DNA from: Billgrantia campisalis | GTDB lineage: Bacteria > Pseudomonadota > Gammaproteobacteria > Pseudomonadales > Halomonadaceae | Length of the DNA stretch: 64,000 nucleotides | Assembly: GCF_022341425.1 (NCBI RefSeq) | Contig: NZ_JABFUC010000019.1 | Span: forward strand, 1-64,000 | Reading direction: 5' to 3' | Shown here: piece by piece, positions 8,311-16,767 of the stretch | How positions within the stretch are numbered: the first letter of the stretch is position 1 | Layout of the letters: each line of letters begins with the position of its first letter | The notes under the pieces: generated by a model | Database searches by the model: none | What the model saw: only the letters and a program-made list of their open reading frames with translations | Told to the model about the DNA's origin: nothing | Program-made: the position numbers and the translations under genes

Positions 8311-9783
8311 ATGATCAACTTCAAGCTCAACGGGAAGCCGCAGCAGTGCAGCGCTACGCCCGATACCAGCGTGCTGGAGCTGCTGCGCGACACCCTCGGC
8401 AGCACCGGCACCAAGGAGGGCTGCGCCTCCGGCGACTGCGGCGCCTGCACCGTGGCCATCGGCGAGCCCGGCCCCGATGGCCAGCTGCGCTACCACAGCG
8501 CCAATGCCTGCATCACTCCCGCCCATCAGCTCAACGGCCGCCACCTGGTCACCGTTGACGGACTCGCCGACGGCGAGGCCCTGCATCCGGCTCAGGCGGC
8601 CATGGTCGAGTGCCATGCCAGCCAGTGCGGCTTCTGCACCCCCGGCATCGTGATGTCGCTGTTCACCCTCCATGAAGCGCAGCGGCAAGCCCCGGCGCCG
8701 CTGACCCCGCAGCGCCTGGAGGCCGCCCTTGGCGGCAACCTGTGCCGCTGCACCGGCTATCGGCCGATCCGCGACGCCGCACTCTCCATGCACGACTACC
8801 CCCATCGGCGTCCCGACTGGCTGGACCTCGGGGTCGATGCCGCCGCCCCCCAGGTGGCCGACGACAGCGATGCCGCCTTTGTGCAGCCCGCCACCCTGGC
8901 CGAGCTGATCGAGGCGCGTGGGCGCCACCCCCAGGCGCCCATCGTCGCCGGCGGCACCGACCTGTGGCTTGACATCACCCAGCGACTGGCGCGCTTTACG
9001 CGAGTCATCGACGTTACCCGGGTCGCCGAGCTCAACGCCATCGACGAAGCCTGCCTGGAGGACGGCCGCCAGGGCTGGTGGATCGGCGCTGCCGTGTCCT
9101 ACTCCCGCCTCGAGCCGCTGCTCGAGACACACCTCGAGCCTTTCGCCCACCTGCTGCACCGCCTGGGCTCGGCCCAAGTGCGCAACCGTGGCACCCTGGG
9201 CGGCAACATCGCCAACGCCTCGCCGATCGGCGACACCCCGCCGGTGCTGCTCGCGCTGGGCGCGCGGCTTAGGCTAGCCGGCCCCGATGACGGTCATGGA
9301 GTGCGCGAACGCGAGATCCCGCTGGACGACTTCTTCCTCGACTACAAGCAGACCGCCCTGGGCGAGGGCGAAGTCATCCACGCCATCTTCCTGCCTCGCC
9401 TGGAGGACGGGCAAACCCTCAAGGTATGGAAGCTGTCCAAGCGTCGAGAGGACGATATTTCCGCGGTGCTGGCCGCCTTCAGCTGGAAGCACGAGGCCGG
9501 GGTACTGCGCGACGTGCGCCTGGCCTTCGGCGGAATGGCCGCCACGCCTCAGCGCGCCGCCCAGGCCGAAGCCGCGCTGGAGGGGCAGCCCCCCTCGCCG
9601 GCCGCCTTTCAGGCCGCCCGGCTGGCCCTGCAGCAGGACTTCCAGCCGATGACGGATGTCCGCGGCAGCGCCCACTATCGCCAGCTGTCCGCCGCCAACC
9701 TGCTGGAGCGCCTGCGGCTGGTCCTGGCACAGCAAGAAACCCACGCCCCGGGGGAGGTCATGCTTCATGCGTACGCTCACTAA
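8311..9783 (+). CDS. xdhA: Xanthine dehydrogenase small subunit (2Fe-2S and FAD)
   Basis: XdhA passes electrons from the molybdenum centre to NAD. In this 490-residue protein the plant-type 2Fe-2S cluster uses Cys38, Cys43, Cys46 (CASGDCGAC) and Cys67. The second cluster uses Cys106, Cys109, Cys145 and Cys147 (CGFC and CRC). The FAD domain follows from about residue 190, with IVAGGTDLWL and RNRGTLGGNIANASPIGD. The last part is the CO-dehydrogenase flavoprotein C-terminal domain. It is the first gene of xdhABC; its end overlaps xdhB by 17 bases. An RutR-type operator precedes it. Confidence 0.95.
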   Translation: MINFKLNGKPQQCSATPDTSVLELLRDTLGSTGTKEGCASGDCGACTVAIGEPGPDGQLRYHSANACITPAHQLNGRHLVTVDGLADGEALHPAQAAMVECHASQCGFCTPGIVMSLFTLHEAQRQAPAPLTPQRLEAALGGNLCRCTGYRPIRDAALSMHDYPHRRPDWLDLGVDAAAPQVADDSDAAFVQPATLAELIEARGRHPQAPIVAGGTDLWLDITQRLARFTRVIDVTRVAELNAIDEACLEDGRQGWWIGAAVSYSRLEPLLETHLEPFAHLLHRLGSAQVRNRGTLGGNIANASPIGDTPPVLLALGARLRLAGPDDGHGVREREIPLDDFFLDYKQTALGEGEVIHAIFLPRLEDGQTLKVWKLSKRREDDISAVLAAFSWKHEAGVLRDVRLAFGGMAATPQRAAQAEAALEGQPPSPAAFQAARLALQQDFQPMTDVRGSAHYRQLSAANLLERLRLVLAQQETHAPGEVMLHAYAH

Positions 9784-12259
9784 GCTCGACAAGATGACCG
9801 GCGCCACCGCCGACGTCAGCACCGATTCCGCCAAGGCCCGGCTGGAGCAGGAGGGGCGCATCAAGGGCGACGGCCCCCTCGCCCGCGACACCCTGGGCCC
9901 CGCGGTCACAGGCCCGAACGCCCGCGCCCACGAGAGCGCGATCAAGCACGTCACCGGCCGCGCCGCCTATATCGACGACCTCAAGGCGCCGGCCGACACC
10001 CTGCATGTGACCCTGGGCCTCTCCCCCGTCGCCCACGGCCGGCTCAAGGGGCTCGACCTCGACAGGGTGCGGGCGATGCCCGGGGTGGTCGATGTGATCG
10101 CCATCGGCGATGTCCCGGGACACACCGACATCGGCCCGGTGTTCCCGGGCGACCCCATCTTCGTCGACGACGAGATCAGCTACGTCGGCCAGGTGCTCTT
10201 TGCCGTGGCCGCCGAGACCCAGCGCGCCGCTCGCGAGGCGACGAGCCCCGCCGTGGTGGCCGAGATCGCCGAGATCGAGGCAGACGCCCCGAGCCTGGAT
10301 CCCGTCGCCGCCGCCGAGCGCGGCGAGTTCGTGCGCCCCACCCATGTCCAGCAGAGCGGCGACTGGGAGCAGGCGCTGGCCGGGGCCGCCCACCTGGTCG
10401 AGGCCGAGCAGTTCGTCGGCGGCCAGGAGCACTTCTACCTGGAGGGCCAGGCCTGCCTGGTCCTGCCCACCGAGGACGAAGGCGTCATCGTTCACACCTC
10501 CAACCAGCACCCCAGCGAGACCCAGAAGCTGGTCGCCGAAGTGCTGGGCATCCCCTTCCATGCGGTGACCGTGGAAGTGCGCCGCATGGGCGGCGGCTTC
10601 GGCGGCAAGGAGACCCAGGCCTCGCCCTGGGCCTGCATCGCCGCCCTGATCTGTCGACGCACCGGACGCGGCGCCCGCGTCTGCCTGCCCCGCGCCGACG
10701 ACATGCGCGTTACCGGCAAGCGCCACCCCTTCCACAACCGCTATCGCCTGGGCGTCGACGCGGCGGGCGTGATCCAGGGCGGCGAAATCACCGTGATCGG
10801 CGACTGCGGCTACTCGCCGGATCTGTCCGATGCCATCGTCGACCGCGCCATGTTCCACAGCGACAACGCCTACTCCCTGGGCGAGGCCCGGGTGACCGGC
10901 CACCGTGCCCGGACCCACACCGCCTCCAACACCGCCTTCCGCGGCTTCGGCGGCCCCCAGGGCATGATGGTGATCGAGGCGGCCATGGACGATATCGCCC
11001 GGCGCATCGGCGAAGACCCGCTGACGGTGCGCAAGCGCAACTTCTATCGCCCCGGCCGCCAGACCACCCACTACGGCCAGCGGGTGGATCAGATCGGTCT
11101 GCTGCGCGAACTCGTCGAGCGGCTCGAGACCAGCAGCGACTACTGGGCGCGGCGCCGCACCATCACCGAATTCAATGCCGAGAGCCCGATCATCAAGCGC
11201 GGCCTGGCGCTGACCCCGGTGAAGTTCGGCATCTCCTTCACCGCCAAGCACCTCAATCAGGCGGGTGCGCTGCTGCACGTCTATACCGACGGCAGCGTGA
11301 TGATCAACCACGGCGGCACCGAGATGGGCCAGGGGCTGCACACCAAGATCTGCCAGGTGGTGGCCCGCGAGCTGGGCCTCGACCCCGACGAGGTGCGCAT
11401 CACCGCCACGCGCACCGACAAGGTGCCCAACACCTCGCCCACCGCGGCCTCCAGCGGCGCCGACCTCAACGGCCAGGCGGCCCGCGACGCCTGCGTCAAG
11501 CTCAAGCAGCGCCTGTTCGACTTCGCCCACGAGCACCTCTACCGGGACCAGGGGCTCGATCGTGACGATATGCGCCTGGAAGGCGGCCAGCTGGTGGCGG
11601 GCCACGGTGAGAGCGAGCGGCGCATTCCCTGGGGCGAGCTGGTCCAGGAGGCCTATCTCAACCGCATCTCGCTCTCCGAGAAGGGCTTCTACGCCACGCC
11701 GCTGATCCACTACGACCGCAACGTCGGCCAGGGCCGCCCCTTCTACTACTACGCCTTCGGCGCTGCGGTCTCCGAGGTCAGCGTCGACACCCTCACCGGC
11801 GAGTACCAGGTCGACCGGGTCGACATCCTCCACGACGTGGGCGACTCGCTGAATCCGGCCATCGATATCGGTCAGGTGGAGGGCGGCTTCATCCAGGGCA
11901 TGGGCTGGCTGACCAGCGAGGAGCTCAAGTGGAACGAGGCCGGCCGGCTGATCTCCGACGGCCCGGCCACCTACAAGATTCCCACCTACGGCGACCTGCC
12001 GCCGGTGTTCAACGTCGCCCTGATGGAGGGCCACCCCAACTCCATGGCCAGCATCTACCGCTCCAAGGCGGTGGGCGAGCCGCCCTTCATGCTCGGCATG
12101 TCGGTGTGGTCGGCGCTACGCGACGCCCTGGCGAGCCTGGCCGATTACGCCGAGGCCCCGGCGCTGGACACCCCGGCCACCCCGGAGCGGGTGCTGCTGG
12201 CCGCCGAGGCCCTGCGCACCAAGTACCACCCCTGGCCGCTGGAACAGGGGGACGCCTGA
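9767..12259 (+). CDS. xdhB: Xanthine dehydrogenase molybdopterin-binding subunit
   Basis: This 830-residue catalytic subunit oxidises hypoxanthine and xanthine. Family motifs seen are GGQEHFYLEGQ, GGGFGGKE near residue 274, FRGFGGPQGM near 390, and GEPPF near 770, where the glutamate is the catalytic base. The start is set at the ATG at 9767, giving the N-terminus MRTLTKLDK; a longer frame from 9656 lies wholly inside xdhA and reads as shadow sequence. The stop overlaps the xdhC start (TGATG). Substrate specificity cannot be settled from sequence, but guanine deaminase and purine permease downstream favour purines. Confidence 0.95.
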   Translation: MRTLTKLDKMTGATADVSTDSAKARLEQEGRIKGDGPLARDTLGPAVTGPNARAHESAIKHVTGRAAYIDDLKAPADTLHVTLGLSPVAHGRLKGLDLDRVRAMPGVVDVIAIGDVPGHTDIGPVFPGDPIFVDDEISYVGQVLFAVAAETQRAAREATSPAVVAEIAEIEADAPSLDPVAAAERGEFVRPTHVQQSGDWEQALAGAAHLVEAEQFVGGQEHFYLEGQACLVLPTEDEGVIVHTSNQHPSETQKLVAEVLGIPFHAVTVEVRRMGGGFGGKETQASPWACIAALICRRTGRGARVCLPRADDMRVTGKRHPFHNRYRLGVDAAGVIQGGEITVIGDCGYSPDLSDAIVDRAMFHSDNAYSLGEARVTGHRARTHTASNTAFRGFGGPQGMMVIEAAMDDIARRIGEDPLTVRKRNFYRPGRQTTHYGQRVDQIGLLRELVERLETSSDYWARRRTITEFNAESPIIKRGLALTPVKFGISFTAKHLNQAGALLHVYTDGSVMINHGGTEMGQGLHTKICQVVARELGLDPDEVRITATRTDKVPNTSPTAASSGADLNGQAARDACVKLKQRLFDFAHEHLYRDQGLDRDDMRLEGGQLVAGHGESERRIPWGELVQEAYLNRISLSEKGFYATPLIHYDRNVGQGRPFYYYAFGAAVSEVSVDTLTGEYQVDRVDILHDVGDSLNPAIDIGQVEGGFIQGMGWLTSEELKWNEAGRLISDGPATYKIPTYGDLPPVFNVALMEGHPNSMASIYRSKAVGEPPFMLGMSVWSALRDALASLADYAEAPALDTPATPERVLLAAEALRTKYHPWPLEQGDA

Positions 12260-13140
12260 TGGAGCGCGGCAGCCAACCGGCCCAGCGTCCGGAGAGCTGG
12301 CATGGGGCCCTGCACCGCCTGCAGCGTGAGGGGCTGCCCCACGCCCTGGCCACCCAGGTGACCAGCACCGGCTCCACGCCCCGGGAACCCGGGGCGCGGA
12401 TGGTGATCACCGAACGGGAAGTGTTCGACACCCTGGGCGGCGGCACCTTCGAGTGGCAGACCATTGCCCTGGCCCGCGGTCGCCTGGCCCGCGGCGAGAC
12501 AGGAATGAGCCTGGAGGCCTTCCCCCTGGGCGGGCGCAGTGGCCAGTGCTGCGGCGGCTACGTCAACCTGCTGATCGAGGTCTTCCCCGGTAGTCAGACC
12601 ACCCTGGCGATCTTCGGCGCCGGCCACGTCGGCACCGAGCTGGTGCGACTGGCCGCCCCGCTGCCCTGGCGAGTGCTGTGGCATGACAGCCGCGACGCTG
12701 CCTTCCCGGCGTGGGCCGGCCATCAGCCCCGGCTCGAATGTCGGCCAAGCCCCGACCCCGAGGCCGCCGTGGCTGCGCTGCCGCCCGACGCCCACGCCCT
12801 GGTGCTGACCCACGACCACGCCGAGGATCGCGCCCTAGTCGACGCCCTGCTGAGCCGCGGCGACATGGCCTCCATCGGGCTGATCGGATCGCACAGCAAG
12901 TGGGCCAGCTTCCGCTCGCGGCTACGCGATGCCGGCTTTGATGAGGCGACCCTGGAGCAGGTGCGCTGCCCGATCGGCAGGGTAAGCGGCGCGAATGGCA
13001 ACAAGCGCAAGAGCGGCGACAAGACGCCCTACGCCATTGCGCTGGCCACCCTGGCCGAGCTGCTGCCGCTGGTGGGCAGCGCCGAGCACGCCGACCTGCG
13101 CGGCCTGGAGCCAGCAGAGCTGAGAGCTCTGTTCAGCTAA
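12259..13140 (+). CDS. xdhC: Xanthine dehydrogenase accessory protein XdhC
   Basis: XdhC binds molybdenum cofactor, promotes its sulfuration and delivers it to XdhB. This 293-residue protein has the N-terminal XdhC/CoxI domain with ATQVTSTGSTPREPGARM, the cysteine pair in GQCCGGYV, and a C-terminal Rossmann domain starting IFGAGHVG. The family segment GLIGSHSKWASFRSRL is also present. Its ATG shares a base with the xdhB stop, showing translational coupling. The downstream 173-base gap to guaD holds a structured repeat. Confidence 0.93.
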   Translation: MERGSQPAQRPESWHGALHRLQREGLPHALATQVTSTGSTPREPGARMVITEREVFDTLGGGTFEWQTIALARGRLARGETGMSLEAFPLGGRSGQCCGGYVNLLIEVFPGSQTTLAIFGAGHVGTELVRLAAPLPWRVLWHDSRDAAFPAWAGHQPRLECRPSPDPEAAVAALPPDAHALVLTHDHAEDRALVDALLSRGDMASIGLIGSHSKWASFRSRLRDAGFDEATLEQVRCPIGRVSGANGNKRKSGDKTPYAIALATLAELLPLVGSAEHADLRGLEPAELRALFS

Positions 13141-13179
13141 CAATCGCGATGATGCATAGCACGCCAAGAACCAGGGGCG

Positions 13180-13274
13180 CCGGGGACAGGCCAAAGGGGA
13201 GGTCCTTCGCCATGGATGGCGAAGGTAGCGCCCAGGGACGGGTTCACAGCGCCTCCCTGAAGGCCTGTCGCCGG
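13180..13274 (+). repeat. Dispersed structured intergenic repeat, copy 1
   Basis: The element is bounded by near-perfect inverted ends (CCGGGGACAGGCC and GGCCTGTCGCCGG, 12 of 13 paired). Inside is a hairpin at 13204-13225 with arms CCTTCGCCAT and ATGGCGAAGG. A core TAGCGCCCAGGGA follows. A second copy in the same orientation is at 52960-53052. It lies between xdhC and guaD, codirectional with them, and encodes no recognisable protein. Confidence 0.75.
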
Positions 13275-13313
13275 AACAGCCCCGGCCATCGTATCCATTA
13301 AGGCCCTGACAAA

Positions 13314-14630
13314 ATGAACCAGAACGACTCGCGCGTAATACGCGCCGAACTGCTGAGCTTCGATGCCGACCCCGGCGAGGGCGATACCCCGGCCGAGGGG
13401 AGCGTTCGCCATCTCGAGGACGGCGCCCTGTGGATCGAGGACGGACGCATCCGCGCCGTCGACGCCTATCCCAGGCTGGCAGCCGAGCTTCCCGCCGGGG
13501 TCGAGGTCATCGACCACCGGGAGAAACTGATCACGCCCGGCTTTATCGATAGCCACGTGCACTACGTCCAGCTCGAGATCATGGCCTCCTACGGTCGCCA
13601 GCTGCTCGACTGGCTCAACGACTACACCTTTCCGGAGGAGTGCCGCTTCGCCAGGCAGGCGCATGCCGAAGCCATCTCCGAGGCCTTTCTCGACGAGATG
13701 CTGCGGGTGGGCACCACCACCGCCCAGGTCTTCTGTTCGAGCCACCCCACCTCGGTGGACGCCTTCTTCACGGCAAGCCAGCGACGCGGCCTGTGCATGC
13801 TGGCCGGCAAGGTGCTGATGGACCGCCATGCCCCCGAGGCGCTCACCGACGACACCCAGGGCGGCATCCGCGACAGCGAACGGCTGATCGGCGACTGGCA
13901 CGGCAAGGGCCGGCTGGGCTACAGCCTGACCCCGCGCTTCGCGCCCACCTCGACCCACGCCCAGCTGGACGCCGCCGGCGGAGTGCTGCGCAACGACGAC
14001 ACCCTGTGGCTGCAGACACACCTGGCCGAGAACACCGGCGAGTTGGACTGGGTCGCCGAACTCTTCCCCGGCAGCCGCGACTACCTGGAGGTCTACGAGC
14101 AGTCTGGCCTGGTCGGCCCCCGCAGCACCTTCGCCCACGGGATTCACCTCGATCAGGAGATGCGCGCCCGGCTCGCCGAGCGTGGCGCCAACCTGGCGTT
14201 CTGCCCCAGTTCCAACATGTTCCTCGGCAGCGGTCTCTTCGACCGCCTGGCGGCCCGCGAGGCCGGGCTGCGGATCACCTACGCCAGCGACGTCGGCGGC
14301 GGCACTGATCTCTCGGGGCTCGCCACCCTCAAGGCCGCCTACCAGGTGGGGCAGCTGCGTGGTCAGCCACTCACCGCCTGGCAGGGCTTCTACGGGCTCA
14401 CCCTGGGCAACGCCCGGGCGCTGTCGCTGGACAGCCGTATCGGTCGGCTGGCACCGGGCATGGAGGCCGACTTCGTGGTGCTCGACCCCGCCGCCACCCC
14501 GCTGCTGGCGCGCCGCCACCAGCGCTGTCGCACCCTTTCCGAGCAGCTGTTCGCCCTGATGATGCTGGGCGACGATCGCACGGTGGCAGAAACCTGGGCC
14601 GGTGGCAGGCGACAGCACAGCCGCGACTGA
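13314..14630 (+). CDS. guaD: Guanine deaminase
   Basis: This 438-residue cytoplasmic amidohydrolase converts guanine to xanthine, the substrate of the xdhABC enzyme upstream. Metal-binding and catalytic motifs are GFIDSHVHYVQ (His81, His83), QTHLAENTGE, the HGIHLDQ histidine and the Asp of YASDVGGG. The C-terminal GRLAPGMEADFVVLD block is typical of the family. Length fits GuaD (about 430-450). Ribosome-binding sequence before the ATG is weak. It may be cotranscribed with xdhABC across the repeat-bearing gap, or have its own promoter. A strong terminator follows. Confidence 0.94.
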   Translation: MNQNDSRVIRAELLSFDADPGEGDTPAEGSVRHLEDGALWIEDGRIRAVDAYPRLAAELPAGVEVIDHREKLITPGFIDSHVHYVQLEIMASYGRQLLDWLNDYTFPEECRFARQAHAEAISEAFLDEMLRVGTTTAQVFCSSHPTSVDAFFTASQRRGLCMLAGKVLMDRHAPEALTDDTQGGIRDSERLIGDWHGKGRLGYSLTPRFAPTSTHAQLDAAGGVLRNDDTLWLQTHLAENTGELDWVAELFPGSRDYLEVYEQSGLVGPRSTFAHGIHLDQEMRARLAERGANLAFCPSSNMFLGSGLFDRLAAREAGLRITYASDVGGGTDLSGLATLKAAYQVGQLRGQPLTAWQGFYGLTLGNARALSLDSRIGRLAPGMEADFVVLDPAATPLLARRHQRCRTLSEQLFALMMLGDDRTVAETWAGGRRQHSRD

Positions 14631-14671
14631 GCCTCTCGTCACACGAGCCGCTCACCGGACGTCAATAGCAC

Positions 14672-14702
14672 GGCGATGGCCCATCGGCCATCGCCCTGTT
14701 TT
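14672..14702 (+). terminator. Rho-independent terminator after guaD
   Basis: A perfect ten-base stem (GGCGATGGCC with GGCCATCGCC) has a four-base CATC loop and is followed by CTGTTTT. It lies 41 bases after the guaD stop and separates guaD from the permease transcription unit. Confidence 0.85.
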
Positions 14703-14823
14703 GCCGCGTCTGCAACGGCCATTTTCGGCATTGTCGGCACCATTCCCACGGGGTACATGATGCCAATCATTGCCGTCCTTCCTAGGCGAATTTTGCCCAC
14801 TAACACTATGGTCGAAAACGCAC

Positions 14824-14837
14824 TGTCCAAATGGTCA
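14824..14837. promoter_or_regulatory. RutR-type operator, distal site of permease promoter
   Basis: TGTCCAAATGGTCA differs from the TGACCAnnTGGTCA pattern at one position. It lies 45 bases upstream of the better site at 14869-14882 (centre to centre). Confidence 0.5.
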
Positions 14838-14868
14838 ATTATTGGCTAGGCTGTCTCACGAGCCATGT

Positions 14869-14882
14869 TGACCAAATGGTCA
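14869..14882. promoter_or_regulatory. RutR-type operator, proximal site of permease promoter
   Basis: TGACCAAATGGTCA has perfect half-sites, within TTGACCAAATGGTCAG. It lies 109 bases before the permease start and matches the site before xdhA. Confidence 0.7.
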
Positions 14883-14991
14883 GCAACAAAGGCTCATGTC
14901 ATACGCTGGACTTCCATGACCGCATTCGCGCGGCGGGACGCTCCCAAGGCCTCTTTCCATCCTGACCTCCAACAACAATGGATCACTTGCT

Positions 14992-16347
14992 ATGGAACCG
15001 ACTTCCACATCCCTTGACGGTAACACCGAAGCGCCGAGCCATTGGCTCGACCGCTACTTCGGCGTGACACGCCGCGGCTCGACGCTGCGCACCGAGGTGC
15101 TGGCCGGCATCGCCACCTTCCTGGCCGGCATGTACATCATCGTGGTCAACCCGGCGATTCTCTCGGATGCCGGCATCCCCTTCTCCGCCGCGCTCTCCGC
15201 CACCGTGCTGATCAGCTTCATGAGCAGCCTGGCCATGGGCCTGTATGCCAGAAACCCGATCCTGGTCGCGCCGGGCATGGGCATGAACGCCCTGTTCACC
15301 TACACCCTGGTGCAGGGTGCCGGGCTCTCCTGGGAGGTGGCACTGGGCTGCGTGTTCTGGTCCGGCGTACTGTTCGCGCTGCTGGCCGTATTCAACGTGC
15401 GCAAGGCGATCATCGAGGCGATTCCCGCCTCGCTGCGCTATGCGATTACCTGCGGTATCGGGCTGTTTATCACCTTCATCGGTCTGAAGAACGCCGGTTT
15501 CATCGTCGGCAGCGATGCCACCCTGGTGACCCTGGGCAGCTTCGACCCGGCACTGATCACCTTCTTCATCGGCATGATGGCCACCGCCATCCTGGTGATC
15601 CTGCGCTTCAACGGTGCCCTGATCCTGGGTATCGCCCTGACCACCCTGCTGGCGACGCCCATGGGGCGGATGTGGGGCGGCGATGTGGTGGTGGAGTGGA
15701 GCGGCCTGGCCGCCTGGCCCGACTTCAGCGCCGTCATGCAGGTGGACATCTGGGGGGCACTGAAGGTCGCCTACCTGCCGTTCATCTTCGTGATGCTGTT
15801 CACCAATTTCTTCGATGCCCTCTCCTGCTTCATGGCGCTGTCGGAGTCGGCGGACCTCAAGGACAAGGACGGCAACCCGCGTAACCTCAAGCGCTCCATG
15901 ACCGTGGACGCCTTCGCCTCGATGATCGCCGCGCCGCTGGGTACCAGTGCGGCCCAGACCTTCATCGAGTCCGGCGCCGGGGTGGCCCAGGGCGGGCGCA
16001 CCGGCCTGGTGGCGGTAACCATCGCCCTGCTGTTCCTGCCCTTCCTGTTCCTCTCACCGCTGCTGTCGCTGGTGCCGGGGATCGCCACGGCTCCGGCCCT
16101 GGTGCTGGTGGGACTGTTCATGCTGGCACCGATCACCAAGATCGACTGGGCGCGCTACGACCAGGCCTTCCCTGCCTTTCTGGCGATCATCCTGATGCCG
16201 CTGACCTACTCGATCACCCTGGGGATCGCCTTCGGCTTCCTCAGCTTCGTGCTGATCAAGGTCTTCACCGGCCGCATCGAGGAGATCAAACCCGCCATGT
16301 GGATCTCGGCGGCCCTCAGCGTCGTCATGCTCATCACCACCCACTAG
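14992..16347 (+). CDS. NCS2-family purine permease (AzgA/GhxP-like)
   Basis: This 451-residue inner-membrane protein has the TEVLAGIATFLAGMYIIVVNP start and the APGMGMNALFTYTLV and GTSAAQTFIESGAGVAQGGR blocks of the AzgA-like branch of NCS2. Members import adenine, guanine or hypoxanthine by proton symport. About 12-14 hydrophobic segments can be seen, and length fits the branch (430-460). Two RutR-type operators sit upstream. With guaD and xdhABC before it, purine uptake for catabolism or salvage is the natural role. Which base is preferred cannot be told here. Confidence 0.88.
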   Translation: MEPTSTSLDGNTEAPSHWLDRYFGVTRRGSTLRTEVLAGIATFLAGMYIIVVNPAILSDAGIPFSAALSATVLISFMSSLAMGLYARNPILVAPGMGMNALFTYTLVQGAGLSWEVALGCVFWSGVLFALLAVFNVRKAIIEAIPASLRYAITCGIGLFITFIGLKNAGFIVGSDATLVTLGSFDPALITFFIGMMATAILVILRFNGALILGIALTTLLATPMGRMWGGDVVVEWSGLAAWPDFSAVMQVDIWGALKVAYLPFIFVMLFTNFFDALSCFMALSESADLKDKDGNPRNLKRSMTVDAFASMIAAPLGTSAAQTFIESGAGVAQGGRTGLVAVTIALLFLPFLFLSPLLSLVPGIATAPALVLVGLFMLAPITKIDWARYDQAFPAFLAIILMPLTYSITLGIAFGFLSFVLIKVFTGRIEEIKPAMWISAALSVVMLITTH

Positions 16348-16425
16348 CCTGACTGCGCCGCCAGGGAGGGCGGCGCCTGGCTATCGTCAACCACCCGTTA
16401 ACCCTCCGCTCTCGATGCCGACCGC

Positions 16426-16767
16426 TTACTCCTCCTGCTCGGACTCAAGCTCCAGAAGCCAACCCACCAGGGTGCGGATATCCTCCATCGGCACACGACG
16501 GTTGGGGGTCATGCGCTCATCCCCCCAGTTACCGCTGCCGCCCTCGCGAACCGTTTCGACCAGGCGCTCGAAAGCTTCGTCATCATCGCGATAGCGTTCG
16601 GCGACATCCAGCCAGGCGGGCCCACGTAGGCTGCGGTCCACGTCATGGCAGTTCATACAGCCGCTGTCCCAGGCCAGGTCAATCATCGCCTCGTCGTCCA
16701 TGTCATCATTTGCTTGAACGGCTCCGATCATCAGGCCACAGGCCAGCATTGCCAGATACTTGCGCAT
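16426..16767 (-). CDS. Small periplasmic monohaem cytochrome c
   Basis: This 113-residue protein has a signal peptide (about residues 1-19, MRKYLAMLACGLMIGAVQA), one haem-binding CMNCH at residues 37-41 and a likely axial Met86 in ERMTPN. The remainder is acidic and about the size of cytochrome c5/c551. The start has GGAGG six to eight bases upstream. It probably shuttles electrons in the periplasm; a di-haem peroxidase gene lies nearby in the opposite direction and could be a partner. Its start overlaps the 3' end of the msrP-msrQ remnant by 37 bases. Confidence 0.85.
   Translation of the reverse strand: MRKYLAMLACGLMIGAVQANDDMDDEAMIDLAWDSGCMNCHDVDRSLRGPAWLDVAERYRDDDEAFERLVETVREGGSGNWGDERMTPNRRVPMEDIRTLVGWLLELESEQEE

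Larger units (their letters stand above)
14631..14991 (+). other. Intergenic region between guaD and purine permease
   Basis: This 361-base stretch has no convincing gene. It holds the guaD terminator (14672-14702), two RutR-type operators (14824-14837 and 14869-14882) and a leader of about 110 bases before the permease start. No riboswitch fold was recognised by eye. Confidence 0.6.

Noticed and set aside
9758..12034. 758-codon open frame on the minus strand opposite xdhB
   Set aside because: It mirrors xdhB, which has all expected motifs. The frame is rich in Gly, Ala, Val, His and Asp, typical of antisense reading in GC-rich genes.
13305..13320. Partial RutR-like sequence TGACAAAATGAACC at the guaD start
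   Set aside because: Only part of the left half-site fits and it covers the start codon. It is likely a chance match.
13137..14642. 501-codon minus-strand frame over guaD
   Set aside because: It is antisense to guaD and also spans the repeat. It has no motif and no ribosome site of note.
16355..16376. Hairpin after the NCS2 permease (GCGCCGCC with GGCGGCGC)
   Set aside because: The stem is eight bases but there is no T-tract, so it cannot be called a terminator with confidence.
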